From NCBI GenBank assembly GCA_030748495.1, contig JASMLX010000003.1:1-64000 (forward strand): DNA of 64,000 nucleotides, given 5' to 3'. The translations under genes and the position numbers were made by a program. Positions within the stretch are counted from its first letter, which is position 1. The number at the start of each line of letters is the position of its first letter. The notes under the pieces were generated by a model. That model did not search any database. It was given only the letters and a program-made list of their open reading frames with translations, and was not told the origin of the DNA. The DNA is from Candidatus Poribacteria bacterium (GTDB taxonomy: Bacteria > Poribacteria > WGA-4E > UBA9662). This document shows, piece after piece, positions 1 through 8,924 of this stretch.

Positions 1-396
1 AAACAGCAAAATGAATACTGTTATTGGTTTTTGTGACACAGCAATCTCCTTTTTAAGGCAATCAAAAAATGGTCAGTTACAATCTTGAACCCACCTTTAG
101 ACGCGGGAACTGGCCTTTCCCTGGTGCAATAAAAGTTAAAGTTGTGGATTAATCATGCTACCTCGCATTATAAACCTTTGCCCTGAAGATTGCAAGGGGA
201 TGCAGGACCGTCTATATTTTCCGCCGAGTTATACAACTTTGGGTCGAGTGTAAATACTAGCCCGGAGGGCTGGGGTTGTGTGGGGAAAACCCGTACTGTG
301 AGCAGGCATTATCCCAGCCAGACGGGTGAAGGGGCAATTACAGTTAGTTTTTAACCCTGGCCTAGGGCACTGCTAGTTTTCTTAAAGACAACTACC
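1..396. other. Intergenic stretch with a possible folded RNA
   Basis: I see no gene here. Positions 240-330 are rich in complementary segments: GCCC 260-263 with GGGC 267-270, GGCTGGG 268-274 with CCCAGCC 313-319, and CCCGT 290-294 with ACGGG 322-326. Some of these are mutually exclusive. The string CCCGTACTGTGAG and the later AGCCAG vaguely recall conserved boxes of a cobalamin riboswitch. The match is partial, and the next gene downstream is on the other strand, so I do not call a riboswitch. Confidence 0.2.
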
Positions 397-1386
397 TCAC
401 GGTTCCAAGATGACTTTCCCTGCCTGGCCATTCGCAAATTTACTAAAGGCTGCTTGTGCCTCCAGCAGTGGGAAATGATCTGTGATGACTTGACCAATTG
501 GCAGTCCACGACGATATAGATCTCGCATCGATGGATACTCCGAGTAGTGATAAAACCAACTACCCGCCAAAGTAATATCCCGGCGGATTAAATCGCTACT
601 TGGACTAATCGGTACGTCTCCCTGCTCACCAATTGCCATTACGGTTCCGGCTTTACCTACCAATTTCAAGGCTAACTTGAGTGTTTCTGGTCGGCCAACA
701 GCTTCAATGCACTTATCTGCTAACATCCCCTGAGTAATCTCTAATACCGCTTCCAAGGGATCGGCTTCCTGTGAGTTGATGGTGTGCGCTGCCCCACACG
801 ATTTCGCCAGAGAGAGACGATATGGGTTCATATCGATGACAACTACCTCTACTCCCAAAAAAGATTGAATCACCGTATTTCCCAGACCGATTGGGCCTGC
901 ACCGATCACGCAGACCACCTCTTCCTCGCGGCTATTCAGGCGCTGGCTCACATGGTATGGTACGCCCATTCCATCGCCAGTCAACAGCACCCCGATATCG
1001 AAAGGAATATCTTCAGGTAATTTAAGACAGGTATGTTCCGGGGCCGAAATTCGCTCTGCGTGTGTACCGGGGCAAGTTGATCGGTGATCGCAAAAAGTAT
1101 ACTTTCCAACCTCACACCACCGGCAATCCCCACAGCCCCATACTGCATGTACACCAACGTGATCGTCAACTTTGAACTGCGTCGAATTTCCAGCGTCGAT
1201 GACAACCCCGGCCACTTCATGTCCGCCATTAAATGATTGAGAGGTATGCCCTCGATAACCGTGCATTTCGCTGCCACAGATTCCGGAAGCCTTGATTTGA
1301 ATTAAAATTTCAGCCCGGTTTTGTACCGGCTCTGGGTAATCTTTAACCGTGACTTTTTCATTTCCCAGTATTTGAACACCAAGCAT
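397..1386 (-). CDS. Zinc-dependent alcohol dehydrogenase (MDR family)
   Basis: This is a 329-residue medium-chain dehydrogenase that should oxidise an alcohol or polyol with NAD(H) in the cytoplasm. Cys37, His56 and Glu57 (GHEVAG) fit the catalytic zinc site. Cys85, Cys88, Cys91 and Cys99 form the structural zinc lobe. GAGPIG at 162-167 is the Rossmann nucleotide loop, and Asp186 at the end of the next strand favours NAD over NADP. The start is supported by GAGGAG about six bases upstream. The length is usual for the threonine/sorbitol dehydrogenase-like branch. The substrate cannot be read from sequence. It lies downstream of two metallo-hydrolase genes on the same strand, but a 244-base gap makes co-transcription uncertain. 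Confidence 0.9.
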   Translation of the reverse strand: MLGVQILGNEKVTVKDYPEPVQNRAEILIQIKASGICGSEMHGYRGHTSQSFNGGHEVAGVVIDAGNSTQFKVDDHVGVHAVWGCGDCRWCEVGKYTFCDHRSTCPGTHAERISAPEHTCLKLPEDIPFDIGVLLTGDGMGVPYHVSQRLNSREEEVVCVIGAGPIGLGNTVIQSFLGVEVVVIDMNPYRLSLAKSCGAAHTINSQEADPLEAVLEITQGMLADKCIEAVGRPETLKLALKLVGKAGTVMAIGEQGDVPISPSSDLIRRDITLAGSWFYHYSEYPSMRDLYRRGLPIGQVITDHFPLLEAQAAFSKFANGQAGKVILEP

Positions 1387-1630
1387 TGCCTTCTCCTCGT
1401 TTGCATACCCATGATAAAAGAATTCTACTACAAATGTTCCAATTTGCTAACCGTGCCAATATTCTTTTTGCAGCCACAAATGCATTAGTTAATTCTATAG
1501 CCATCTTTAGGACTTCAACTATTTCTGCTCGTTTCCCTTGTTTAAAAATAGTCCCTAAATTGAAGTCTGTCCCCGCATGTTGGGGGTTATCAATCGAAAT
1601 CCACTACTGAGAATCACCACACACCATCAA

Positions 1631-2743
1631 TTACCAGTAAGCAATGGCTTCCGCAACTTCACCCAGCCTCTTCCCGTTCCATGTGACATCCACTACAATT
1701 GGCAGAGAGTGCGTCTCGAATCTCTCTGGGAATGTGGCTTGGATTTGGCAGATATACTTTTCATTGGCGGGGATTGTAATCTCCGTTTTTTCTGGACAGA
1801 GGTTAACGTTCTCAATAGAGCGGAAGTGAAGTTGGCATATTTGTGCCTCGGCTTGATGATTAGTGATTATTACCTTGAATTTCACCGTTTCACCAGGGGC
1901 AATATGCACTTTATACGGACAGAACTCAATCCAGTGCGGATCCATCCCGATGTTTGGATGCGGTTGATCAATTATCTGCGTGAACAGTGTTTGCCAATGT
2001 TCCATCCACGCCTGCCACCGCTCAATCTCGGTTTTCTCAAACGGCACTCCACCGCCATGACCAGTCAGGATGAAATCGGGTGCGTGATCCAGAATCTGTT
2101 TCGGCATCTCCCGGTAACTCGATACTGGCGTACGATTCTTGGGGATGAATGAATGAATATAATCGCGGTTCTCACGGAAACTGACACCCGATATATTGTC
2201 TCCGATGCATAGAAATTTCCTGTCGTCCACTGAGAACCAGATTAGATGGTGGTAAAGCGTCTGTCCGTGATGTTGTTCCATGTAAAAATCGATCCCTCGC
2301 CAATGGAAGGGGTGGCCACGTTCGATTACTTGGTCAACCTGAGCTCCCTGGGGCACTAGACACGGCATGTCGTAATTGTGTGGGTTCTCCAGAATATCTT
2401 TTAGTTCTGGTGATGATGCGAGTTTGGTACCATATTTCGTTTTTAGCATGGGATAACCAGCCAGATGGTCATCATGATAGTGCGATGGTAGAAACCATTC
2501 AACAGTTTCAGTGCCAAGTTCAGTTTCGAGATAGGGAGTTAGATGATCAATGAACCGATGTGGGTTGGCGCTAATTGGAGCATTGGAGGTGTATCCACAG
2601 TCAATCAAGAGCGCATGACCGGATTCGTCTTGGACAATGTAGGTTCGGGCCACTGAGTTGACAACTTCATAGACATGCGATGTTAATTGGCGAAATTCAG
2701 GCCGATAGTATTGAAAAGCCTGCCCATGAAACAGTTCATACAA
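1631..2743 (-). CDS. MBL-fold metallo-hydrolase with C-terminal extension
   Basis: This 370-residue protein has the metallo-beta-lactamase fold. LLIDCG near residue 46 leads to the HYHDDH motif (His88, His90, Asp92, His93), the complete di-metal signature. A later GHGGG supplies a further metal-site histidine. The last ~100 residues look like a beta-sandwich appendage. I see no signal peptide, so a cytoplasmic hydrolase is likely; the substrate is unknown. The start appears to be a TTG overlapping the last 8 bases of the preceding MBL gene, which implies translational coupling. It ends a tight run of C69 peptidase and two MBL genes, so the three probably act on one class of compound. That is inference from order only. 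Confidence 0.85.
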   Translation of the reverse strand: MYELFHGQAFQYYRPEFRQLTSHVYEVVNSVARTYIVQDESGHALLIDCGYTSNAPISANPHRFIDHLTPYLETELGTETVEWFLPSHYHDDHLAGYPMLKTKYGTKLASSPELKDILENPHNYDMPCLVPQGAQVDQVIERGHPFHWRGIDFYMEQHHGQTLYHHLIWFSVDDRKFLCIGDNISGVSFRENRDYIHSFIPKNRTPVSSYREMPKQILDHAPDFILTGHGGGVPFEKTEIERWQAWMEHWQTLFTQIIDQPHPNIGMDPHWIEFCPYKVHIAPGETVKFKVIITNHQAEAQICQLHFRSIENVNLCPEKTEITIPANEKYICQIQATFPERFETHSLPIVVDVTWNGKRLGEVAEAIAYW

Positions 2744-3434
2744 TTCTTCCAGCGGTTTCTGAAGGCCGGTAACAGCCGCTAGGTGTTGGAATAAACGGTG
2801 CGCCGTGTCCAGGGAGGATCAGGTCAAGTCCGAGGCTTGCCACGGTCTGCAGACTCTCCAGATGGTTGACATGCCCTTGAAACGACATATAACTCCACTG
2901 GCTCCAGAAATATTGTTGGATCTTTCCAGGTGCACTCATTAAATCGCCACACGCCAGGACTAGTTTCCCGTCGATTTCAAACTGGTAGCCTACGGAACCA
3001 AATGTATGTCCCGGTAATGGGACGACATCAAACCGAATTCCGCACCATATTATCGACTCATAATCATACGCATACCCATTGGAGTGGATGTCGGTTAACG
3101 TTCCCCTCCCAGGATAGTACGAGGTGTAGTTGTCATAGGTGTCGTAGGATGCTTTAAGCAAATCGGTTTCTTCTAGGAAACGTCTTTCAGCGAAGGGAAT
3201 AAAAATCTCAGCACCATCTGCTTGAAAACGATTTGCTGACGCACATTGATCACGATGAAAGTGGGTCAATAAAATTCGTTCCACCGAACAGTCTTTACCC
3301 ATAAGCCTTTCAAACCCCTCTGATTTCAAGTGTGTTCCACAATCAATCAATAAAACTTTGCCATCAACGCAAACGGCATAGATGCTGCACGTATCTTCAA
3401 CAAAAAAGAGATGGTCAGTCAATTGTTGGAACAC
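2736..3434 (-). CDS. MBL-fold metallo-hydrolase with altered metal motif
   Basis: This 232-residue protein is a second MBL-fold enzyme, compact like glyoxalase II-type members. The motif reads HFHRDQ at 58-63, so the histidine that normally closes HxHxDH is glutamine. The other ligands (His58, His60, Asp62), LPGHTFGSVGY and a late LPGHG are present. It may bind one metal or a changed pair. It starts 3 bases after the C69 peptidase stop and overlaps the next MBL gene by 8 bases, so the three are almost certainly one transcript. The reaction is unknown; hydrolysis of an ester, amide or lactam-like bond is the family expectation. Confidence 0.85.
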   Translation of the reverse strand: MFQQLTDHLFFVEDTCSIYAVCVDGKVLLIDCGTHLKSEGFERLMGKDCSVERILLTHFHRDQCASANRFQADGAEIFIPFAERRFLEETDLLKASYDTYDNYTSYYPGRGTLTDIHSNGYAYDYESIIWCGIRFDVVPLPGHTFGSVGYQFEIDGKLVLACGDLMSAPGKIQQYFWSQWSYMSFQGHVNHLESLQTVASLGLDLILPGHGAPFIPTPSGCYRPSETAGRIV

Positions 3435-3437
3435 CTG

Positions 3438-4754
3438 TTATCTCCTTGTGTCTGAAGCGCTTGTACCTGTCAACATTTCCCTAACTGTTTTGAGCATAAC
3501 TTCAACATTTTCCGCCATGTATTTAGTCAACAGCTGCTTGGCTTCAGCTTGGCACTGGTCGTCGATAAGTTCTCTGCTTGCTTTCGCTATTTTATAGGCG
3601 CTTTCAAAAAGGCACTTTTGGAACCTTTTCCACCTCTCTTGGATCGTTGAGATTGACCCAATTTTACCTGAACGGCTCTGCAGACTCAATTGGCGGAAAA
3701 GCCACCAGGGACTTTCATCTGACGGCTCCTCGTTGCCAATCGCAAGTACAGGAGGCAGTTCTCCTTCGATAAACATAGGAAGAAAAACACCCAGACAAGG
3801 CGAGTAGAAGCTACACCAATAAACAGGTAGTCGTGAATTATCAGCGCACAGGTGAGCGACAAGGCTTGTCGCTGTATTTCCACCAGTTCCGTCTTGGTCG
3901 TGATGGACACAGATTCCACCTTGCTTGATCATCGTATCGAAGGATGTTTTATCAGCATCATCTCCACCATGGTCACTCAATACGGCCATGGTGGTTGGAA
4001 TATCGATATTTCCCAAATGCTGGTTTAACAAAGTGCAAGAGCGCCTCCGGCGTATCGCGCCGCTGCCAACTGACCGGTCCGCTTGATGACTGTAAGCTTC
4101 AGCAAAATTGAACTGCTCCGATTTTTCCATCCACCAGTTATCGGCTATCGCGTGTTCAAGCGCCATCGGAGATAAGCAATCCCAGTCGTCCTCGATTGAA
4201 TAGACGTTGCTGATTCCAGCTACACTATCGACCCGTTTGGCCGCCCATTCATGACCGGCCGTTTCAAGGATATACGCTTCACGAGGATCGGCAATAATAT
4301 AACCGTTGTCGTATGTGCGAACATTTGCCTGATTGCTAAATTTTCCTTGCCCATATTTCGTAATCAGGGTTGTCATCACCTCAACCGCTTCAGCCGCAGT
4401 TGAGGCCCGCTCCAAACCGAGTCGAACCAACTCCATCCCGATCAGTTTTGGTGAATCAAATTCGTACTTAGACCCCAGTCCTTCATTCCCAATTACCACT
4501 TGGTGTTCGTTGAATCCATGTTCGTCCCCCCAACACCAGTATGGGGTAGATCCAATATGACGATATGTCGTTCTAACTTCTGGAAGTTGAATAAATTGGC
4601 AATTCGTTACGGAATCCGGAAGGTGAGATTTTCGGCCTCGCAAAACCAACGGCTGACATTCAACCGCTGATCGATCACTGTTTTTACCGAAGATGACCTG
4701 ATTGTCTACTGTCGCGTTAGATAAAGCGACAACTGTATCACAACTTTTAAGCAT
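3438..4754 (-). CDS. C69-family (secernin-like) peptidase/acylase
   Basis: This is an Ntn-hydrolase of peptidase family C69. The family cuts dipeptides or acyl-amide bonds using an N-terminal Cys nucleophile. I chose the ATG at 4752-4754 because AGGAGG sits eight bases upstream; the frame stays open to 4835 but that start lacks such a site. With this start the likely nucleophile is Cys5 in the opening MLKSCDTVVAL, as expected for the family. FGKNSDR soon after matches the conserved FGKNSDR-like block, and EAYILET and a downstream Ntn-fold region are also present. The product is 438 residues. It leads the run into the two MBL hydrolases (3-base gap), and PhoD lies about 100 bases upstream. Confidence 0.85.
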   Translation of the reverse strand: MLKSCDTVVALSNATVDNQVIFGKNSDRSAVECQPLVLRGRKSHLPDSVTNCQFIQLPEVRTTYRHIGSTPYWCWGDEHGFNEHQVVIGNEGLGSKYEFDSPKLIGMELVRLGLERASTAAEAVEVMTTLITKYGQGKFSNQANVRTYDNGYIIADPREAYILETAGHEWAAKRVDSVAGISNVYSIEDDWDCLSPMALEHAIADNWWMEKSEQFNFAEAYSHQADRSVGSGAIRRRRSCTLLNQHLGNIDIPTTMAVLSDHGGDDADKTSFDTMIKQGGICVHHDQDGTGGNTATSLVAHLCADNSRLPVYWCSFYSPCLGVFLPMFIEGELPPVLAIGNEEPSDESPWWLFRQLSLQSRSGKIGSISTIQERWKRFQKCLFESAYKIAKASRELIDDQCQAEAKQLLTKYMAENVEVMLKTVREMLTGTSASDTRR

Positions 4755-4852
4755 GTCGATATCCTCCTGCACGCTACGGATGGTGTAACTTTTGGTTTGG
4801 TCGCCGAAACCGGAATATTTGTGTAGGTCTAGCATAGATTCTCGCTCAGCGA

Positions 4853-6382
4853 TTACTCCTTCTGATAGTGATATAGCTCACTGCCATTTTCATCGAAATA
4901 AATAAATTTAAGACGGGGAGGATCTGGTGTAACAACAAACTTCAGGAATCCGCCCGAGGCAGGATCTTGGAAATAGGGTTGTTTAATCTGCGCGTCCGGG
5001 TCAGTGGATTTCTCGTCCCCCGGCTTCCGTCCAATACGAGAATTTGCATCTACCAGTGCCCCACAGGAGAATTCCTCAAATCCGGTAGGATCAATCGAAT
5101 GATATTGCCAATGACGATCACCACAGACAATATAGAAGTGCTTCTGCAAAAAACCGTTCTCCAGTAACCAAGAGAAAAACATATCGCGTTCGTAACGAAA
5201 TCCATTTATATTGGCATGATTATCCCGCTTAGAAACATCATCAGGTCCGATCATCGGTGTCGGCGAGATGAGAATTTTAAACGTGGCTGTACTCTGAATT
5301 AAAGTCTCTTTCAGCCATGCTAACTGTTTCTGGCCCCAGAGCATTTTCTCTGGTCCGTCAGGCGCAGCGTTAGCGCTCCGAAAGTCACGTCCTTCTACCA
5401 ACCAGATCTGTAGAAGGCTATTGACCTGATAAGTCCGATAGGTTTCAGCATTTTCGTCAGTCGGATCTACGACGGGCAACTGTTCGCGGAAGTTGCGTAC
5501 ACCTAACGCGTGAGAAATCGGGAAATCAATGTGCGGATCACAATCGTTCACCCGGTAATCGTGATCATCTTTCTCCCAGTACGTTGGTACAGATGCGAAA
5601 AGTTCAATAAAACGGGGTTGAGCGAACTGTTCGTGATATTTTTTTCTCATCCCCATTTCGGTCAAAACTCTTTGTCCTCCATGACTTGATGGAGAAGTCT
5701 GTTTCCTTTGTTCAATACTGCGGTTATAAGCCTTCGCGTTGGGAACATCGAAATAGACGTTGTCGCCAGTACCGACAAAAAAATCTGGCCTTATCTCTCG
5801 AATCGTCGCCAACGCGGGATAGCCCAGATACTTGTCATCATCTTTGTAAGCTGTCGCCGGATCATACCTACCATAGTGAAAATAATAGTGGTTCATACCT
5901 GTCACAACGGCAAAGGAAACCTCTTCTCTACTATCGATTTCTGCGTGCGTCCTGAAGGTGCACATACTTGCCACGCGTATAGCGGTTTCGCTCTTACCAT
6001 ATTGTAGACGGTAGTAGTAACGAGTTCCCGGTTGAAGATCTGTGACTTTGGTTTTGATAATATAATCGTAATCCGCGGTTGCGTGTATCCACTTTGTATA
6101 GAATGAATTGGTGAAATTAGGATTGGTTGCCAATTCAAACCGCCCAATTCCAGATGCTCCAGGCAGGTCGCCGGTTGTATCAAGAGTCGCAGCCGACGTG
6201 AGGCGTGACTGGAGAATCGCACTGGTCTGACTAACCTCACCGCACATCTGCCCTTGACCGAGAAAAACCGACAACTTGTCGGCACTGGAAATGTTCTGTT
6301 TTAATCCAAACCAGGATGAGAAGATCAACGAAATCAGGATCAAATTCCTGTATGTTTTCCTGAGTGACACGTTCTTGTTCAT
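4853..6382 (-). CDS. PhoD-like metallophosphatase, exported
   Basis: This 509-residue protein fits the alkaline phosphatase D group, secreted phosphodi/monoesterases. A signal peptide covers roughly residues 1-34, with a basic start and a hydrophobic core ending near SSA. A fibronectin-like N-terminal PhoD domain follows (tyrosine-rich RYYYRLQYG near 121-129). The metallophosphoesterase core shows GDN at 206-208, WEKDDHD at about 269-275 and CGDRHWQYH near residue 417, all metal-ligand blocks of the family. GGGGAG just upstream of the ATG supports the start. It would act in the periplasm or outside the cell to release phosphate. It lies upstream of the C69 gene on the same strand, with about 98 bases between. 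Confidence 0.88.
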   Translation of the reverse strand: MNKNVSLRKTYRNLILISLIFSSWFGLKQNISSADKLSVFLGQGQMCGEVSQTSAILQSRLTSAATLDTTGDLPGASGIGRFELATNPNFTNSFYTKWIHATADYDYIIKTKVTDLQPGTRYYYRLQYGKSETAIRVASMCTFRTHAEIDSREEVSFAVVTGMNHYYFHYGRYDPATAYKDDDKYLGYPALATIREIRPDFFVGTGDNVYFDVPNAKAYNRSIEQRKQTSPSSHGGQRVLTEMGMRKKYHEQFAQPRFIELFASVPTYWEKDDHDYRVNDCDPHIDFPISHALGVRNFREQLPVVDPTDENAETYRTYQVNSLLQIWLVEGRDFRSANAAPDGPEKMLWGQKQLAWLKETLIQSTATFKILISPTPMIGPDDVSKRDNHANINGFRYERDMFFSWLLENGFLQKHFYIVCGDRHWQYHSIDPTGFEEFSCGALVDANSRIGRKPGDEKSTDPDAQIKQPYFQDPASGGFLKFVVTPDPPRLKFIYFDENGSELYHYQKE

Positions 6383-6783
6383 ATACTCCCCTGTTTCTAG
6401 TCTTCGTTATTGAAGATTCACCGACAATTAACAACAGTTGCCATAGAGAATAAAAGAGGCAACTTAAAGTCCGATAAAAGCAGCAAATAGAATGATTTGT
6501 TAACCGATTTCAACACCCCGATGTAAACATCGTAGCAGATTAACAAATACCCATAACCCATTAATCTGTACTCTCTAAATAAGTTCAAATAATGCCAGAT
6601 ACTCCTTGTTAATTGATAGTTTTATGGTGTTGTCTTTCGCTGTCTCCCTCTTCATTAGTTCCTCTTCTATTTTATATATCACTATACTATTCTCGAAGAT
6701 TGTAACCTTTTCACCCTTCCGAGGGTTTCTGATACGGCACGTTGTGCAACCGAGCCTCAGGAGGTTTCACTTATAATACACCG
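6383..6783. other. AT-rich intergenic region, possible gene relic
   Basis: There is no intact gene. On the minus strand around 6570-6660 a short frame begins MKRETAKDNT and runs to TIKLSINKEYLALFEL before a stop, faintly recalling the start of a ParB/Spo0J-type nuclease domain. It is only 26 codons and nothing recognisable follows. The PhoD promoter should also lie here, but I see no convincing boxes. Confidence 0.2.
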
Positions 6784-7500
6784 TCATTTGCCCTTTCGCG
6801 GCGAGTTGCTAGTCCAAAGATACCCTATTCCCAACGGGTGCCCGGAGAGATCTCCATGGTCGATCGATTTTGCCGCCCATGTGTCTGGCACAAATGATTC
6901 TTGTAAGTATTTCAAATCCATACCCATGTTAATTCCGCACTCGATTTGGTCGCTGATGTTGTGCACATAGTTTTCGATATAAATCTTGCGACCATCTATA
7001 GGCACGAATGTGCCTTTACCCACATAAAACATATGCGGGTGCATATCAATCAGGACGAAATGTCCATTCGGTTTGAGATGAGAAGAAATGAAATCGTACA
7101 GTTCCTGTAAACTCTTCATGTGGCAGGAAGCTAAAATGCAAAGGGCAAGGTCGAATCTCTCTTCCAGTACCGGGAATTCTTGATTTATTAAATGATCACA
7201 CAGGCCTTTTTTGTTCGCAATGGCAAGCATCTCCTTGGATAAATCAACGCCGACTGCACTGACATTTAGTCCATTACTCTTGAGCCAGGCAACGTTACGG
7301 CCCGTACCGCATCCATAATCAAGTACACGATACTCGATACTTGATTGACGCGGTGCCAAAAAGCTTATAAATTTAGATAGTATGGCACCATCCACCACGT
7401 CAGTAACCGTATCGTCATACGACCGGGACCACTGGCGGTACCCCGTAATAACATCGTAAACATCTATTTCGATCTGAGCTGGCGGTACAAATTTGAACAT
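6784..7500 (-). CDS. Class I SAM-dependent methyltransferase
   Basis: This 238-residue protein has the Rossmann-like class I methyltransferase fold. Motif I is DYGCGTG at 61-67. An acidic residue (Asp86 in VGVDLSKEML) should bind the ribose of S-adenosylmethionine, and a post-I block LALCILASCHMKS follows. The acceptor cannot be told; the Methyltransf_11/25 type covers small molecules and quinone precursors. The C-terminus (YLWTSNSPRKGK) looks natural. No strong ribosome-binding site precedes the ATG at 7500. It follows the decayed 7TM sensor on the same strand by about 30 bases. Confidence 0.8.
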   Translation of the reverse strand: MFKFVPPAQIEIDVYDVITGYRQWSRSYDDTVTDVVDGAILSKFISFLAPRQSSIEYRVLDYGCGTGRNVAWLKSNGLNVSAVGVDLSKEMLAIANKKGLCDHLINQEFPVLEERFDLALCILASCHMKSLQELYDFISSHLKPNGHFVLIDMHPHMFYVGKGTFVPIDGRKIYIENYVHNISDQIECGINMGMDLKYLQESFVPDTWAAKSIDHGDLSGHPLGIGYLWTSNSPRKGK

Positions 7501-7523
7501 ATGGAAGGTACTTAAAAACGGTA

Positions 7524-8396
7524 TTATCCAGTTAATAAAACGGAAAAGAGATCTGGGACAAGGGTTGCTCCTCTACCTGATCTGACCGGACTTGGAACAG
7601 TTGTTCGGTTACTGGGTTGAGAGCCAGAATCCGTTGCTGTTGATCCAAAACCAGTCCAGCCGTCGGCATCCGTTGAAAAACGATGCTCTGATAGTAGGGC
7701 AGGTAGGCCCAGTAGGCCAGTGCGAAAAAACGCCCAGGCCATCAGGAACGGCATCGAGGCCAACAACCAGGGCGTGAGGTAGAGAAGCGCGGGTAAAAAG
7801 AAGAAACTCAGTAGCAGCAAGGAGATGGATAGCGACAATAACAGCCATCTAGCCTGTTGCCGCTGAGAGGGTGAGGGGGATTGAATCCAGTTCAGCAGCA
7901 GCCGGCTCAGGCTGGCCAGTTGGATCAGGGGCCAAAAAAAGGCCCAACACTTCCCTGGGACGGTTAGTTGGAAAAGAAGCAGATGGGAAAGCGGATCGTA
8001 ATCGATGGATCCAGCTAATAACTCCAGTCGAAACAGGCGCTGGTAAGAAAGAATCAGCCAAAGCAGCACCAAACCAGCAGCCAGTAAACGTTGCCAACCG
8101 GCAGGCCATGGCAGCGGTCTCCAGCTCATCACCAGCCAGAGGGTAGAGCAACTCACAGCAGTCATGGCAATGGTGAACCAACCAGCCCAGAAGAGCATTT
8201 TGGCTACAGCCAGAGTGGGATCTGATATTTCAGCAGCCAACAGAAAAAGAGCGTTAAAAATGAGGAGCAGAGCCAAGCCGAGGCAAAGGGGGGCCAGTGG
8301 CGGAGCCACGGCCAGGTGTCGGCGTGGCCAGCAGAAAAGGGCCAGTCCCAACGTGGGTAAGGATAAAAAGGCTGACAGATAAGCGGGCAATGTCAT
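7524..8396 (-). pseudogene. 7TM-PAS sensor (histidine kinase front end), frameshifted and truncated
   Basis: The first ~220 codons encode six to seven leucine-rich membrane segments, as in the 7TM input region of bacterial histidine kinases. Near 7725 a run of six T (minus strand) shifts the frame. One T fewer would continue as ALAYWAYLPYYQSIVFQRM and then TAGLVLDQQQRILALNP, the clear start of a PAS domain, ending at a stop at 7532-7534. Even with the frame repaired, no dimerisation or ATPase domain follows, so the gene is only the sensing half of a kinase. GC content and leucine use are higher than in neighbours. It may be a relic of the same family as the wrecked kinase at 16.4-18.7 kb. A homopolymer sequencing error could explain the shift but not the missing kinase. 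Confidence 0.7.
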
Positions 8397-8804
8397 GATT
8401 TAGTTCCTCCGTGATTTAGTCCCGGCCAAACCGCCTGATAATCAAGTCAGGGCATCCGTTAACCATATCATATCACAAGATTGCAACAACCAGGCAAAAA
8501 GAGAGATAATGTTAGATCTCACCGCTTCCGTTAGGATGAGGGCGAACTGAGGAGAGAAAAACCAATGGCGGTTTGGTTTATCGTGTAGGGGCTCTCTAGA
8601 AAATATATAAGAATAACGAATTTCAGAACTATTTCTAATTTTTTGCCGATGCTTGGTTCATGTAGGCAGTGTTAACTGAGTTCCCATTTGTGGATGGAAA
8701 GCCATATCAGCCATGGTAAAAACCCCCTAAATCAGCCCTATTTCATCGCAAACGTACCTTTAAGTGCCTGGTGCAGTACTAAGTTTCTTAAAGATATGGC
8801 AAAA

Positions 8805-8813
8805 TGGTATAAT
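8805..8813 (+). promoter_or_regulatory. Extended -10 promoter candidate
   Basis: TGGTATAAT is a perfect TATAAT with the TGn extension and lies 112 bases before the propeller gene. The -35 region (around 8784-8789, TTTCTT) is poor, which is common for extended -10 promoters. Confidence 0.4.
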
Positions 8814-8887
8814 GCAATTAAGCAGTGTTTGCTACCTTCGTGCATTTTTGGATGACACGACCTTAAAATCGACACATAACATTTTTG

Positions 8888-8904
8888 GACAACTGAAAGT
8901 TGTC
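8888..8904 (+). promoter_or_regulatory. Perfect 7-bp inverted repeat in the 5' leader
   Basis: GACAACT, a GAA loop and AGTTGTC form a perfect hairpin 21 bases before the GTG start of the lactonase-like gene, just ahead of its ribosome-binding site. No T-run follows, so it is not a terminator. It could be a repressor operator or a leader hairpin. Confidence 0.4.
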
Positions 8905-8924
8905 TGTCCTTTGGGAGATTTTCC

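Larger units (their letters stand above)
8397..8924. other. Intergenic region upstream of the lactonase-like gene
   Basis: There is no gene of useful length on either strand. It holds a promoter candidate at 8805-8813 and a perfect hairpin at 8888-8904, listed separately. The rest shows nothing recognisable. Confidence 0.5.

Noticed and set aside
240..330. A cobalamin riboswitch
   Set aside because: Only fragments of the conserved boxes are present, the order of helices is not met, and no gene follows on that strand.
1577..2152. A 191-codon plus-strand frame opposite the first MBL gene
   Set aside because: It is antisense to a gene with a complete metal motif, has no family-like pattern and no ribosome-binding site.
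6560..6710. A ParB-like nuclease gene start
   Set aside because: Only about 26 codons resemble it and nothing of the domain core follows.
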